Assembly: GCF_030695525.1 (NCBI RefSeq)
Contig: NZ_JAUYSS010000049.1
Coordinates: forward strand, 1-64,000
Reading direction: 5' to 3'
DNA: 64,000 nt
DNA from: Daejeonella sp.
GTDB lineage: Bacteria > Bacteroidota > Bacteroidia > Sphingobacteriales > Sphingobacteriaceae
This document shows, in pieces, positions 18,289 through 27,340 of this stretch (position 1 is the stretch's first letter; the number at the start of each line of letters is the position of its first letter). The position numbers and the translations under genes are program-made. The notes beneath the pieces were generated by a model, which was not told where the DNA came from, did no database searches, and was given only the letters and a program-made list of their open reading frames with translations.

Positions 18289-18469
18289 AACAGGGAGCTT
18301 TCTATTGTGAGTAAAAAACAGGCTCTATCCCCTAGATGGATAGAAAAAAAAATAGAGTGGAGAATGGAGAGTTGAAAGTTGATAATCAAGGGAATAATGA
18401 TTCCAGAGAATAAAAATTTCAGTTAATGTTTAAAAAAAGCAGTAAATAGAATTGCTAAAGAGGGATAAA

Positions 18470-19015
18470 TTAAAATAAGCCCAGAGATATTCTCAGTTGA
18501 CGGAGTGCTTTATTCAGGTGATTTTCAACAGTTTTAGTCGAAATATCAAGTTGGGAAGCGATTTCTTTATGGGATAATTGTTCTTCCCGGCTTAATTTAT
18601 AAACCACCTTACATTTTGCAGAAAGCTTATCAACAATTGAATTTATTTGGGAGAGAAGTTCACGATGCTCGATATTACCATATTCTGAAGGAGATTCCAT
18701 ACGCTCAAATATATTCTCGAATAAATCTTCACGCACTGAGCTGAAACGAATCTGTCGGTAAACCTCATAACGGGTTGAAGCGAAAAGATAAGATTTCAGG
18801 GATACTTTAATTTCAATTATTTCCCGTTTATTCCAAAGATTAATAAATATGTCCTGAATGATGTCCTCACATACTTGCTGTTCACGCAAGACTTTGAATG
18901 CTGAAGAAAATAATTGATTCCAGTATTTTTTGTAAATAAGCTGAAGTGCTATATCATCTCCTGACCGTAGCCGATCCATCAATTCTACATCCTCAGTTTT
19001 TAAATGTTCACTCAT
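18470..19015 (-). CDS. ECF RNA polymerase sigma factor 1 (SusC-linked)
   Basis: This 181-residue sigma-70 family ECF factor starts at the ATG at 19015 (MSEHLKTEDVEL). The longer frame from 19126 adds a 37-residue hydrophobic stretch that does not fit a sigma factor. Region 2 (YKKYWNQLFSSAFKVL to DIIQDIFINLWNKRE) and region 4 helix-turn-helix (SHKEIASQLDISTKTVENHLNKALRQLR) are clear. It should direct transcription of the SusC/SusD operon when freed from FecR. It is transcribed away from amidohydrolase E; the 272-bp region between them is AT-rich and probably holds both promoters. Confidence 0.92.
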   Translation of the reverse strand: MSEHLKTEDVELMDRLRSGDDIALQLIYKKYWNQLFSSAFKVLREQQVCEDIIQDIFINLWNKREIIEIKVSLKSYLFASTRYEVYRQIRFSSVREDLFENIFERMESPSEYGNIEHRELLSQINSIVDKLSAKCKVVYKLSREEQLSHKEIASQLDISTKTVENHLNKALRQLRISLGLF

Positions 19016-19287
19016 ACGGATGATAAAACTATTAATTAAAAAGTTAAAATCAAAATTTGCAGGAGAGCCTAAGCCAAATTCTGCGAAGAAATATTTTTTT
19101 AAAATAGAAATTGTTAAAAAACACATCCTTCTGTAACAAAAAAAATATTAATTAACAGACTAGGGGATATATTCATAAATTGACACTTAATATTATTAGT
19201 AAAACCTGGGCCAGAAATATTAAAATCTTGCTAATGGTTTAATATTAAAAAACAATCAATCATAAAAATCAATCTAAAACGAGCAAA

Positions 19288-20589
19288 ATGAATAAAAAAC
19301 ATCTTTTTATTTTCGCCCTGATCTTCTCTGTATTCTTCAGCGTTCAGGCACAATCACCAAAGCCATATAGCATTGTTATCAAAGGTGGACATGTTATTGA
19401 TCCAAAAAATAACATCAATACTGCGATGGATGTAGCCATTAAGGATGGGAAAGTTGCCCTTGTTGCGAAAAACATCAACGCTTCGGATGGAGTGCAGGTT
19501 GTAAATGCTAAAGGAATGTATGTAACGCCGGGATTAATCGACATTCATGTTCATTTTTTCTGGGGACATGATGGGGAGGCCTATATGAATGCTCCTGCAA
19601 GTTTACCTGCTGATGGGTTTACATTCCCAGCGGGCGTCACTACTGTGGTAGATGCCGGTAGTCCGGGATGGAAAACTTTTGAATTATATAAAAAGCAAAC
19701 AATCGAAAAGTCTCAAACCCGTGTACTCGCGTTTTTAAACATTGTTGGCCAGGGTATGGCAGGTGGTAAATATGAAAATGACATCAATGAGATGGATCCT
19801 CAAAAAGCAGCTGAAATGGCAAAAAAATATCCTCAGGATATTGTTGGATTTAAACTTGCCCACTTCAATGGTCGTACCTGGGTTCCAACAGACCGTTTAA
19901 TGGAAGCTGGTCGTCTTGCAAACCTTCCGGTAATTGTTGACTTTGGCGGTGCAACTCCATTCCTGCCATTAGATTCATTATTTAATGTAAAATTCCGCCC
20001 CGGCGATATATATACTCATGCTTTTGGCGGAAACGGCAGTACAAGTCCGAATGGTCGCGAATCAATTGTTGATGTCACAACCAATAAAGTAAAACCATAT
20101 GTAATCAAGGCACAGAACAGAGGTGTTATATTTGACGTTGGTTTTGGCGGTTCAAGCTTTCTTTTCAATCAGGGAACTCCGGCCATTAAAAGTGGCTTTT
20201 ATCCTAACTCAATAAGCACTGACCTTCACACCGGAAGTATGAACAATGCGATGAAGAATATGCCAAACATTATGTCATTATTTATGGCAATGGGTATGGA
20301 TCTTCAAAGCGTAATCAAAGCAAGTACCTGGAATCCTGCCCAACAAATAAAAAGACCTGAACTAGGAAATCTTTCTGTTGGAGCTGATGCTGATGTAGCC
20401 ATCTTCACATTAAGGGAAGGCAACTTCGGTTATTATGCCCGGGATGGTAAAATTGCAGGAAAAAACAGGCTAGAAACTGAAATGACCATCAGAGAAGGTA
20501 GAATTGTGTATAATTTAAATGCAATTGCAGAGCCAAATATACTTCCTAATGTTCCAAGGAACAGACCTGCAAGACCAGCAGCAAATTGA
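19288..20589 (+). CDS. Exported amidohydrolase/deacetylase-family metallohydrolase, paralogue E
   Basis: The 433-residue protein is the fifth copy and the only one on the plus strand, opening the gene set with the GSDH-like oxidoreductase and the LctP permease. Its Sec signal peptide ends SVQAQ. HxH is His87/His89 (DIHVH); GFKLAHF, VDFG, DIYTHAF and STDLH follow. The loop after VDFG is longer than in A-C (GATPFLPLD) and the post-HAF loop (GGNGSTSPNGRES) is unique. It ends in a Pro/Arg-rich tail after NAIAEP. It is about equally distant from all four tandem copies, so it likely diverged before the array expanded. The oxidoreductase gene starts 28 bp downstream. Confidence 0.87.
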   Translation: MNKKHLFIFALIFSVFFSVQAQSPKPYSIVIKGGHVIDPKNNINTAMDVAIKDGKVALVAKNINASDGVQVVNAKGMYVTPGLIDIHVHFFWGHDGEAYMNAPASLPADGFTFPAGVTTVVDAGSPGWKTFELYKKQTIEKSQTRVLAFLNIVGQGMAGGKYENDINEMDPQKAAEMAKKYPQDIVGFKLAHFNGRTWVPTDRLMEAGRLANLPVIVDFGGATPFLPLDSLFNVKFRPGDIYTHAFGGNGSTSPNGRESIVDVTTNKVKPYVIKAQNRGVIFDVGFGGSSFLFNQGTPAIKSGFYPNSISTDLHTGSMNNAMKNMPNIMSLFMAMGMDLQSVIKASTWNPAQQIKRPELGNLSVGADADVAIFTLREGNFGYYARDGKIAGKNRLETEMTIREGRIVYNLNAIAEPNILPNVPRNRPARPAAN

Positions 20590-20617
20590 TAGATTCATTA
20601 ACACTTAACCAATATTT

Positions 20618-22057
20618 ATGGGCACCATTCGATGCACATTAAGAAAAACAGGGCTGCTAACCCTGTTTTTTTCTTGTTCACTTTTCAGTATTGCACAACA
20701 AACCAACCCAAGAACTGTAGCGCCGGTAAAGACTCCAATATCCTTACGGGCCGATATAACTGTAGAAAAGGTAATGGATATTGGGCGACTGGGAGTTAGG
20801 TTAATCCTGAACCAAAAAACCGGTGAATTCTGGTACTCCACATTTGATGGCAATGTATTCAGAATATCGGATTTTGATACACCCAGGGCAAAAGAACATC
20901 AGGAATTCAGTGCTGAAGATCATGGAATCACAAGATTACAGGGTGCTGCATTTTTGGGGAATACCTTATTCTTATGTGGTAATATCAGTGTAAATGAAGG
21001 CAAAGGAACCAAAGGGAGAATGGTAAAATATGAACTCTCAGGAGCAAAACCTCAATTAAAAGAAGTATTCAATACTGTTGAATATGGGACTAATGCGACC
21101 ACATTTGATCACGGCTGGAACGCATTGGTTATCAGTCCGGATAAAAAATTCATTTATGTAAACTCCGGAGCCAGAACTGATCATGGCGAAGTTCAGGACA
21201 ATAAAGGTGCCTACCCAAATGCGCGTGACAATGCCCTTACAGCCAATGTATTCCGCTTTCCTGTAAATGCTGAAAATTTGCTTCTAAGTACTGATGCAGC
21301 AAAGTTAAAAGCTGACGGTTATCTATATGCAGAAGGTATCAGAAATGCCTATGATATGACCTTCGATCGGAAGGGAAATCTTTTTGGGGTTGTAAATTCG
21401 GGCGATTATGATCAATCGGAAGAAATGTTCTGGATCAGGCAGGGCCACCACTATGGGTTCCCCTGGCAAATGGCCGGAGTTGAGAATCCGCAGCAATTTT
21501 CTCCATGGGAGCCGGATCCAGCAAAGGATCCTTTCATTGGACCCGGCTCACATGCCTGGATTGTAAAATATTTCAGAGATGACCCTGATTTTCCAAAAAT
21601 CCCGGAAGGCGTTAAATTTTCGCCCGGAGTTCAGAATCTGGGACCTGATGCTAATGAATACAGGGATATAGCTTCCGGTAAAATTGTTGATGGTGATATA
21701 ACCGGAAGAACTGTTAGCACATTTAATGCCCATAGTGTGCCTCTGGGCTTGGTTTTCGACGTAAAAAATGCACTTTCACCAGAATTTAAAGGGGATGGGT
21801 TTGTTTTCAGGTATGGCGGAGGCTCTGACCGTCCGGGAACTAATTTGTTAAGAAAATCCGGGAAGGACCTGATGCATCTGGATATGTCTTATAATTCCGC
21901 TGCCGATAATTTTTACATGAAGACAACTACTTTGGTTAACAATTTCAATGCACCGGTAGATGCAGTAATGCTTGACAATAAAATTTATGTCATGGAGCAT
22001 GGAACGGCAAATTCTGATGGCGGTAGAATATGGAAAATCACTCTTCCAAAAAAATAA
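20618..22057 (+). CDS. Exported GSDH-type (glucose/sorbosone dehydrogenase-like) beta-propeller oxidoreductase
   Basis: The 479-residue protein has a signal peptide (cleavage near FSIAQQ) and a propeller with the motif set of soluble PQQ-dependent sugar dehydrogenases: TFDHGWNALVISPDKKFIYVNSG, YAEGIRNAYDMTFDRKGNLF, and GHHYGFPW. These blades normally carry the PQQ-contacting His and Arg residues. The likely role is periplasmic oxidation of an aldose or related polyol to a lactone or acid, but several relatives are of unknown activity and may not bind PQQ. It stands between an amidohydrolase and an acid permease, which supports an acid product. Its gene is followed by a terminator-like hairpin before the permease. 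Confidence 0.75.
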   Translation: MGTIRCTLRKTGLLTLFFSCSLFSIAQQTNPRTVAPVKTPISLRADITVEKVMDIGRLGVRLILNQKTGEFWYSTFDGNVFRISDFDTPRAKEHQEFSAEDHGITRLQGAAFLGNTLFLCGNISVNEGKGTKGRMVKYELSGAKPQLKEVFNTVEYGTNATTFDHGWNALVISPDKKFIYVNSGARTDHGEVQDNKGAYPNARDNALTANVFRFPVNAENLLLSTDAAKLKADGYLYAEGIRNAYDMTFDRKGNLFGVVNSGDYDQSEEMFWIRQGHHYGFPWQMAGVENPQQFSPWEPDPAKDPFIGPGSHAWIVKYFRDDPDFPKIPEGVKFSPGVQNLGPDANEYRDIASGKIVDGDITGRTVSTFNAHSVPLGLVFDVKNALSPEFKGDGFVFRYGGGSDRPGTNLLRKSGKDLMHLDMSYNSAADNFYMKTTTLVNNFNAPVDAVMLDNKIYVMEHGTANSDGGRIWKITLPKK

Positions 22058-22076
22058 TTTAAAGTAATTTATTCAT

Positions 22077-22119
22077 ATCCCCGGTATCGATTTCAAATCA
22101 TCAATTCCGGGGATTTTCT
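22077..22119 (+). terminator. Rho-independent terminator after the GSDH-like gene
   Basis: ATCCCCGG (22077-22084) pairs with CCGGGGAT (22107-22114) and is followed by a T-rich tail that continues to 22133. It would limit read-through into the permease gene 55 bp further on. Confidence 0.7.
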
Positions 22120-22173
22120 ATTCAATTTTTTTCTAAATTGTAAGCCGATAATCATAAAACTAAAAACTAAAAA

Positions 22174-23841
22174 ATGGAACAAATCTGGTCTCAAAATTAT
22201 GATCCGCTAAATAATGCCCTTTTATCCACAGTTCTGGCTGCACTTCCGATAATTGTACTTCTGGGATCCATTGCTGTATTCCATATCCGGATTCATCTGG
22301 CTGCTGTTTTTGGTTTAGTTGTAGCTATTGGAGTTGCACTATTTGTATATCAGATGCCTGTTCAAACCGTTGCTGCAACTACCCTTTATGGAAGTGCCTA
22401 TGGTTTGTTTCCCATCGGCTGGATCGTTCTTAATCTTATATTTCTATATCAGTTAACTGTCAACAAAGGTTTGTTCACCTTAATAAGGATGCATTTGTCA
22501 ACAATTGCACCAGATCCGAGAATACAGGTTATTCTGATAGCCTTTGCATTCGGTGCTTTTTTTGAAGGTGCAGCAGGTTTCGGAACTCCGGTAGCCATTA
22601 CAGCAGCCATTCTGATACAGCTTGGTTTCAGGCCCCTTGCGGCCTGCGGACTGTCTTTGATAGCCAACACAGCCCCTGTGGCATTTGGCGCACTGGGAAC
22701 TCCAATTATAGCTTTGGCCGCAGTAACAGATATTGATATTCTGAAGCTATCTGCAATGGTTGGGAGACAACTGCCATTATTCTCATTCATAGTTCCTTTC
22801 TGGGTTATTTGGGCAATGGCAGGTTTCAGAGGCATGATGGGTGTATGGCCTGCTGCATTTACTGCCGGCTTATCTTTTGCTGTGACACAATTTCTGGTAT
22901 CAAATTACCATGGACCATGGTTAGTCGATATATTTGCATCTATTGCTTCCATCGTTTCAATTATTGTTCTGCTAAAGTTCTGGCAGCCAAAAACAATATG
23001 GGAGTTACCAAAGGCTGATGATGTGATTCCAATAGCTGCAGACCCGGTTTCAGTTTCCACAAAAGACATGGTACGTGCCTGGACACCATGGGTAATTCTT
23101 ACGATATTCATCTTTGCCTGGGGTGTTCCGACAGTTAAAAATTCATTAAACTCGATATCAGCGCCGGAGTATCAGGTTTCATATTTGCATAAACTGGTGA
23201 AACGGTCCCCTCCTATTGCACCGGTTCCAAGCATTGATAAACCGGCAAAAACTGAAGAGGCTGTTTTCAAACTTAACTGGATATCGGCAACAGGATCAGG
23301 CATCTTGGTTGCAAGCATAATTGCAGGCTTTGCAATAGGCTATTCTATTCGTGAAATGCTGAAGATATATTTTCAGACCTTGTGGAGGGTCAGGTTCTCG
23401 TTGATAACTATTGCAGCGATGCTCGGATTGGGCTATGTAACCAAATATTCGGGGGCAGATGCCACGCTCGGGCTTGCCCTTGCAAAAACAGGGGTACTTT
23501 ATCCATTTTTCGGAACCATGCTGGGATGGCTTGGAGTGGCGCTAACGGGCTCTGATACTGCCTCCAATGTATTATTCGGGAGTCTTCAAACCATAACGGC
23601 AAAACAAACCGATGTCAGTCCGATTTTGATGGCAGCCGCAAACAGTTCAGGGGGTGTTATGGGAAAAATGGTTGATGCACAAAGTATTGTTGTAGCCAGT
23701 ACCGCAACAAACTGGTACGGACATGAGGGACAGATTCTTCGATATGTTTTCTTCCATAGTATTGCTTTGGCTGCACTGGTGGGGTTATTTGTCTTCCTTC
23801 AGGCATATGTGATACCGTTCTCGGATATGGTGGTGAAGTAA
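22174..23841 (+). CDS. LctP-family (L-lactate/glycolate-type) permease
   Basis: The 555-residue integral membrane protein has about 13-14 hydrophobic segments and the family signatures GFGTPVAITAAILIQLGFRPLAA, NTAPVAFGALGTPI and TGSDTASNVLFGSLQ. It ends with a membrane helix. LctP permeases import small 2-hydroxy acids with protons. Here it follows an exported amidohydrolase and a sugar oxidoreductase, so the physiological cargo may be a 2-hydroxy or 2-keto acid released in the periplasm rather than lactate. The region between about 335 and 370 (SISAPEYQVSYLHKLVKRSPP) is a hydrophilic loop of usual position. It is terminated by a hairpin shared with the converging gene. Confidence 0.9.
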   Translation: MEQIWSQNYDPLNNALLSTVLAALPIIVLLGSIAVFHIRIHLAAVFGLVVAIGVALFVYQMPVQTVAATTLYGSAYGLFPIGWIVLNLIFLYQLTVNKGLFTLIRMHLSTIAPDPRIQVILIAFAFGAFFEGAAGFGTPVAITAAILIQLGFRPLAACGLSLIANTAPVAFGALGTPIIALAAVTDIDILKLSAMVGRQLPLFSFIVPFWVIWAMAGFRGMMGVWPAAFTAGLSFAVTQFLVSNYHGPWLVDIFASIASIVSIIVLLKFWQPKTIWELPKADDVIPIAADPVSVSTKDMVRAWTPWVILTIFIFAWGVPTVKNSLNSISAPEYQVSYLHKLVKRSPPIAPVPSIDKPAKTEEAVFKLNWISATGSGILVASIIAGFAIGYSIREMLKIYFQTLWRVRFSLITIAAMLGLGYVTKYSGADATLGLALAKTGVLYPFFGTMLGWLGVALTGSDTASNVLFGSLQTITAKQTDVSPILMAAANSSGGVMGKMVDAQSIVVASTATNWYGHEGQILRYVFFHSIALAALVGLFVFLQAYVIPFSDMVVK

Positions 23842-23843
23842 AA

Positions 23844-23876
23844 AAGTCAGACAGGGTTTTGAACCCTGTCTGACTT
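23844..23876. terminator. Shared terminator between converging lctP-like and DgaE-like 2 genes
   Basis: A perfect 15-bp stem (AAGTCAGACAGGGTT and its complement) with a TTG loop sits 2 bp after the permease stop and 3 bp from the end of the converging gene. It is placed to end both transcripts. Confidence 0.85.
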
Positions 23877-23879
23877 GGA

Positions 23880-25106
23880 TCAGGCTTTAGATAATTCTTG
23901 TTTTATTCGTGCAGCTACTATTTTTTCTTCACCCGGTACCATGATGAAGGTAACCAGCGAGATGTTATTTTTCCCGGAATTTAATTCAATACCCGGTTCT
24001 CCCTGACTAAGTCTTTCCTGCACCTGCTTACCGGTAAGTGGAAGGACAGCCGGATCCCATGAGATCTCAAGATTGGGAGTTGAGTTAGCAATTTCGGGTA
24101 TAAAAACACGGGTTTTAACACTCTTAATGTTTTTAACGGCATTTTCGATATGGGCAATCTGTTTCAACCAATACTTCCATTCTTCATCACCAGTTCGGAT
24201 AAACTTTTCGATCGCAACGTACAATCCAAGGATTTCTTCCTTATTTACTTTATGACCTCTACCAATGGTACTTCCTCTGGGTGAAGCGCTCAAACGGGCT
24301 GCGGCAATCAGATCTTTTTTGCCCATCAGTACTCCTGAGCTCTGTGGACCACGAATTGCCTTACCACCTGAAAGACATACCAAATCAAAGCCCATATCGT
24401 TGAATTTCCAAAAATTTTCAATTGGAGGGACATCGGCTGCTATATCAATAAGCGTTGGAATATTGCGCCTTTTTGCAACTTCCAGCCATTCCTGATGTTT
24501 GATCTGCCCGGAATTTGTATTGCAATTCATAAAGGCCATCATAGCTGTTTTATCGTTTATTGCACGCTCAAGTTCCTCGCGGGTCTCAACCCAAACCATA
24601 GTTACTCCACAATTTTTCATCGCCTGGTAATAACCAATATTATGGCCTTTCTGTAAAATAACCTCTGTTTTCATACCACTGCCTTCCAAATGAGGAATCA
24701 TTGCAGCTTTCTTGGCATCCATCCCGGATAGTACACCGGCAGTCCCAAGCATAATAGCAGAAAATGCCCCGGAAGTTACTGTTGCAGCTTCAGCATGGCA
24801 CAATTCAGCTATTTTGGCCCCTACTTTATCCTGCAGTTCATCCAGCATGCAATATCTTCTTGATGAATTTTTTATTGCATCAAGCACCTCATCCTGCATC
24901 AACGATCCGGTCATAAACGTTAAGGTAGCTCTGGCATTAATGAATGTCCGCACACCTAATTCCTTGAATAAATCCCTTTTTGCAGCTGTAGCAACTGCTG
25001 TGCTGGCTCCAGAAGGCAAAATTGAACCACTTGCACTTTGTCCTGATAAAATCCCTCCGGCTAATGGAAGAACTGTTAAACCTTTTAGAAGGTCTCTGCG
25101 TTTCAT
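23880..25106 (-). CDS. Tat-exported DgaE/SelA-like PLP-dependent enzyme 2
   Basis: I placed the start at 25106 (408 residues) because the sequence from there, MKRRDLLKGLTVLPLAGG, is a typical twin-arginine signal; the longer frame from 25163 would run through the upstream terminator. Lys249 (LSGGKAIRGPQSSG) is the expected PLP lysine and Asp221 (LIDIAAD) the pyridine partner. It is the closest relative of enzyme 1 at 10.3 kb, matching it over the whole length, but has NCNTNSG where enzyme 1 has NSSGPMG, near the expected substrate pocket. It faces the amidohydrolase E / oxidoreductase / permease set. Expected chemistry is elimination of ammonia or a related PLP reaction on an amino acid sugar in the periplasm. 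Confidence 0.85.
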   Translation of the reverse strand: MKRRDLLKGLTVLPLAGGILSGQSASGSILPSGASTAVATAAKRDLFKELGVRTFINARATLTFMTGSLMQDEVLDAIKNSSRRYCMLDELQDKVGAKIAELCHAEAATVTSGAFSAIMLGTAGVLSGMDAKKAAMIPHLEGSGMKTEVILQKGHNIGYYQAMKNCGVTMVWVETREELERAINDKTAMMAFMNCNTNSGQIKHQEWLEVAKRRNIPTLIDIAADVPPIENFWKFNDMGFDLVCLSGGKAIRGPQSSGVLMGKKDLIAAARLSASPRGSTIGRGHKVNKEEILGLYVAIEKFIRTGDEEWKYWLKQIAHIENAVKNIKSVKTRVFIPEIANSTPNLEISWDPAVLPLTGKQVQERLSQGEPGIELNSGKNNISLVTFIMVPGEEKIVAARIKQELSKA

Positions 25107-25131
25107 ATTATAAGTATTTATATTAAAAAAA

Positions 25132-25163
25132 ATGTCTGATCGGCCCCGGGGCGGATCAGACAT
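25132..25163 (-). terminator. Rho-independent terminator after the ActP-like gene
   Basis: ATGTCTGATC (25132-25141) pairs with GATCAGACAT (25154-25163) around a GC-rich core, with a T-run on the minus strand. It follows the symporter stop by 3 bp and separates it from the DgaE-like gene. Confidence 0.85.
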
Positions 25164-25166
25164 CGA

Positions 25167-26747
25167 TTATTTTTCAGAACCGTGACCGAGATAGGTTCTA
25201 AGTTTTTCACTCTCGAACAAATCGGCTGCTTCTTTTTCTGGTTGTAGCAATGAGACAACAATACCCACCACAAAGGCCAGGGTCATTGATACGATGGTAG
25301 GATTTTTCAAAGGGAAAATAGCCTCTGAATTGCCCATGATATCTACCATTACTGTAGGGCTGAGAACAATCAGAATCAATGCGAGGGATGCGCCGGTTAT
25401 CATGCACCATACAGCACCTTTAGTGGTAAATCCTTTCCATATGATTGACATCAGCAATGCAGGAAAATTAGCACTTGCTGCTATTGAAAATGCAAGTCCA
25501 ACCATGAATGCAACATTCTGACCTTTAAACATCAGGCCTAAAGCTACTGCAAGTACACCTAAAAATATGGTTGCTCTCTTTGCTACTTTCATTTCACCTT
25601 TTTCATCAGAAACACCACGCTTAACCACGTGTACATAAAGGTCGTGTGAAATGGTTGAAGCACCAGAAAGAGTAAGGCCTGCTACCACAGCAAGTATCGT
25701 TGCAAATGCCACCGAAGCAATGAAACCAAGGAATGCACTTCCGCCTGTATTCTCAGCAAGCAGGAGTGCTGCCATATTTCCTCCCTTATCCAGACTTAAG
25801 ATTGCATCTTTACCAACCAATGCAAGGGCAGCAAATCCGATAAAAAAGGTTAAAACATAAAAGTATCCGATGAAGCCGGTCGCAACGAAAACTGATTTTC
25901 TGGCTGCCTTATCATCAGGAACGGTATAGAAGCGCATTAATATATGCGGAAGACCAGCAGTTCCAAGCATCAGTGCAAGACCGAGTGAAAGCGCATCAAA
26001 TGGGTTAGTAATAAAGCCTCCCGGGGCAAGCATATTTTCACCATACTGGGATTTTACAGATTGGAATAATTCACCCGGACTAAAATTAAATTTAGCCATT
26101 GCGAGCAAAACGAGTATTGTAGCGCCTGAAAGTAGTAGAACAGCTTTGATAATTTGCACCCAGGTAGTTGCAAGCATTCCACCAAAAAGTACATAGGAAG
26201 TCATCACTATACCAACTACTATAACTGCTATTTCATAATCAAGGCCGAACAGGGTTTTGATCAAACTTCCGGCTCCAACCATCTGAGCAATAAGATAAAA
26301 CGAAATGGTCATTAATGATCCTGCTGCCGCAGCGATACGGATAGGCCTTTGTTTTAATCGAAAAGCCACCACATCAGCAAAAGTGTACTTCCCTAGATTC
26401 CGGAGTGGTTCAGCAACTAAAAACATGATTAGCGGCCAGCCAACAAGAAAGCCGATAGAATAGATTAATCCATCATAACCCATAGTAGCTACCATCCCTG
26501 CAATACCTAGAAAGGAGGCAGCACTCATGTAATCCCCTGCTAATGCAAGGCCATTTTGAAAACCGGAAATATTCCTTCCGGCGGCATAAAATTCAGACCC
26601 TGTTTTTGTTTTTTTAGCAGCCCAGTAAGTAATGTAAAGTGTGACAGCAACAAAAACGAAAAAGATTGCGATCGATACCGGATTTGCAGTTCCCAATGTA
26701 GACGGGGTGACTTCCGGGCTGATTTGTAGTAATAAGTTCAAAGACAT
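25167..26747 (-). CDS. actP: Sodium:solute symporter, ActP (acetate permease)-like
   Basis: The 526-residue SSS-family transporter has about 13 membrane helices. Early motifs [42 protein letters not shown] and the [16 protein letters not shown] region are those of the acetate/glycolate symporter ActP. The DUF485 gene lies immediately upstream, as in the yjcH-actP operon of other bacteria, which strengthens the call. It would import acetate or a similar short carboxylate with sodium. Acetate is what the neighbouring amidohydrolases would release if they remove acetyl groups, but that link is inference. A terminator follows 3 bp after the stop. Confidence 0.88.
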   Translation of the reverse strand: MSLNLLLQISPEVTPSTLGTANPVSIAIFFVFVAVTLYITYWAAKKTKTGSEFYAAGRNISGFQNGLALAGDYMSAASFLGIAGMVATMGYDGLIYSIGFLVGWPLIMFLVAEPLRNLGKYTFADVVAFRLKQRPIRIAAAAGSLMTISFYLIAQMVGAGSLIKTLFGLDYEIAVIVVGIVMTSYVLFGGMLATTWVQIIKAVLLLSGATILVLLAMAKFNFSPGELFQSVKSQYGENMLAPGGFITNPFDALSLGLALMLGTAGLPHILMRFYTVPDDKAARKSVFVATGFIGYFYVLTFFIGFAALALVGKDAILSLDKGGNMAALLLAENTGGSAFLGFIASVAFATILAVVAGLTLSGASTISHDLYVHVVKRGVSDEKGEMKVAKRATIFLGVLAVALGLMFKGQNVAFMVGLAFSIAASANFPALLMSIIWKGFTTKGAVWCMITGASLALILIVLSPTVMVDIMGNSEAIFPLKNPTIVSMTLAFVVGIVVSLLQPEKEAADLFESEKLRTYLGHGSEK

Positions 26748-26770
26748 ATATTTTATAGATGTATATAGAT

Positions 26771-27073
26771 TTAAATAAGTTCTTTTTTGATTTCCTTTAC
26801 GGCCTCATCGTAATAATTGTTCGCCCAATAAACATATACCCCTGTAATTAACCAGGAAAACAGAATAATTCCTAAACCAACAACAATTGCTAAATTCAGA
26901 GAGTCACCAATTGGCATTTTAAGGGTTTCTTTATCATAAGCTACGAAAAGTAAAAAACCTATGTAAACAAAAAGCATGATGAAAGTGAAGGATAAAGAAA
27001 CATTCCATCTGTTTTTAACAAGTTTCTTGAATGCCGCACTTTGAAGAATCTCGTGTGTGTTTGTTTTACTCAT
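26771..27073 (-). CDS. DUF485 membrane protein (YjcH-like partner of ActP)
   Basis: The 100-residue protein has two hydrophobic helices (about 28-48 and 62-85) and the DUF485 pattern [32 protein letters not shown], ending in a charged tail. It lies 23 bp upstream of the ActP-like gene and is almost certainly co-transcribed with it. The family is a conserved accessory protein of acetate-type SSS symporters; its precise role is not established. Confidence 0.88.
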   Translation of the reverse strand: MSKTNTHEILQSAAFKKLVKNRWNVSLSFTFIMLFVYIGFLLFVAYDKETLKMPIGDSLNLAIVVGLGIILFSWLITGVYVYWANNYYDEAVKEIKKELI

Positions 27074-27340
27074 AATTTTACCTGTATTAGTAAGTCGTTA
27101 AAAATTAATTAAAAAAGGATTTGTATTCAGAAAATGCTTGCCATTGAGACCCCGGAAAATCGGTTTAATATCATGGAAAAAATGCTGCCATAAACGAATC
27201 TATAATTCTATGAAAAAAAATTGAATAAGCTGCCTTATTGCTATTAATCTTTTTAAAGTCATAAAAACGTTACGCTTTTGTTACACTACGGTTTCGCTGC
27301 TTTTGATTTCTCCAGAATTCCAAAACATCCCCTTAAAAAG

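Noticed and set aside
24712-25113. Plus-strand 133-residue frame opposite DgaE-like enzyme 2
   Set aside because: Antisense to a clear coding region and crosses its start; no domain seen.
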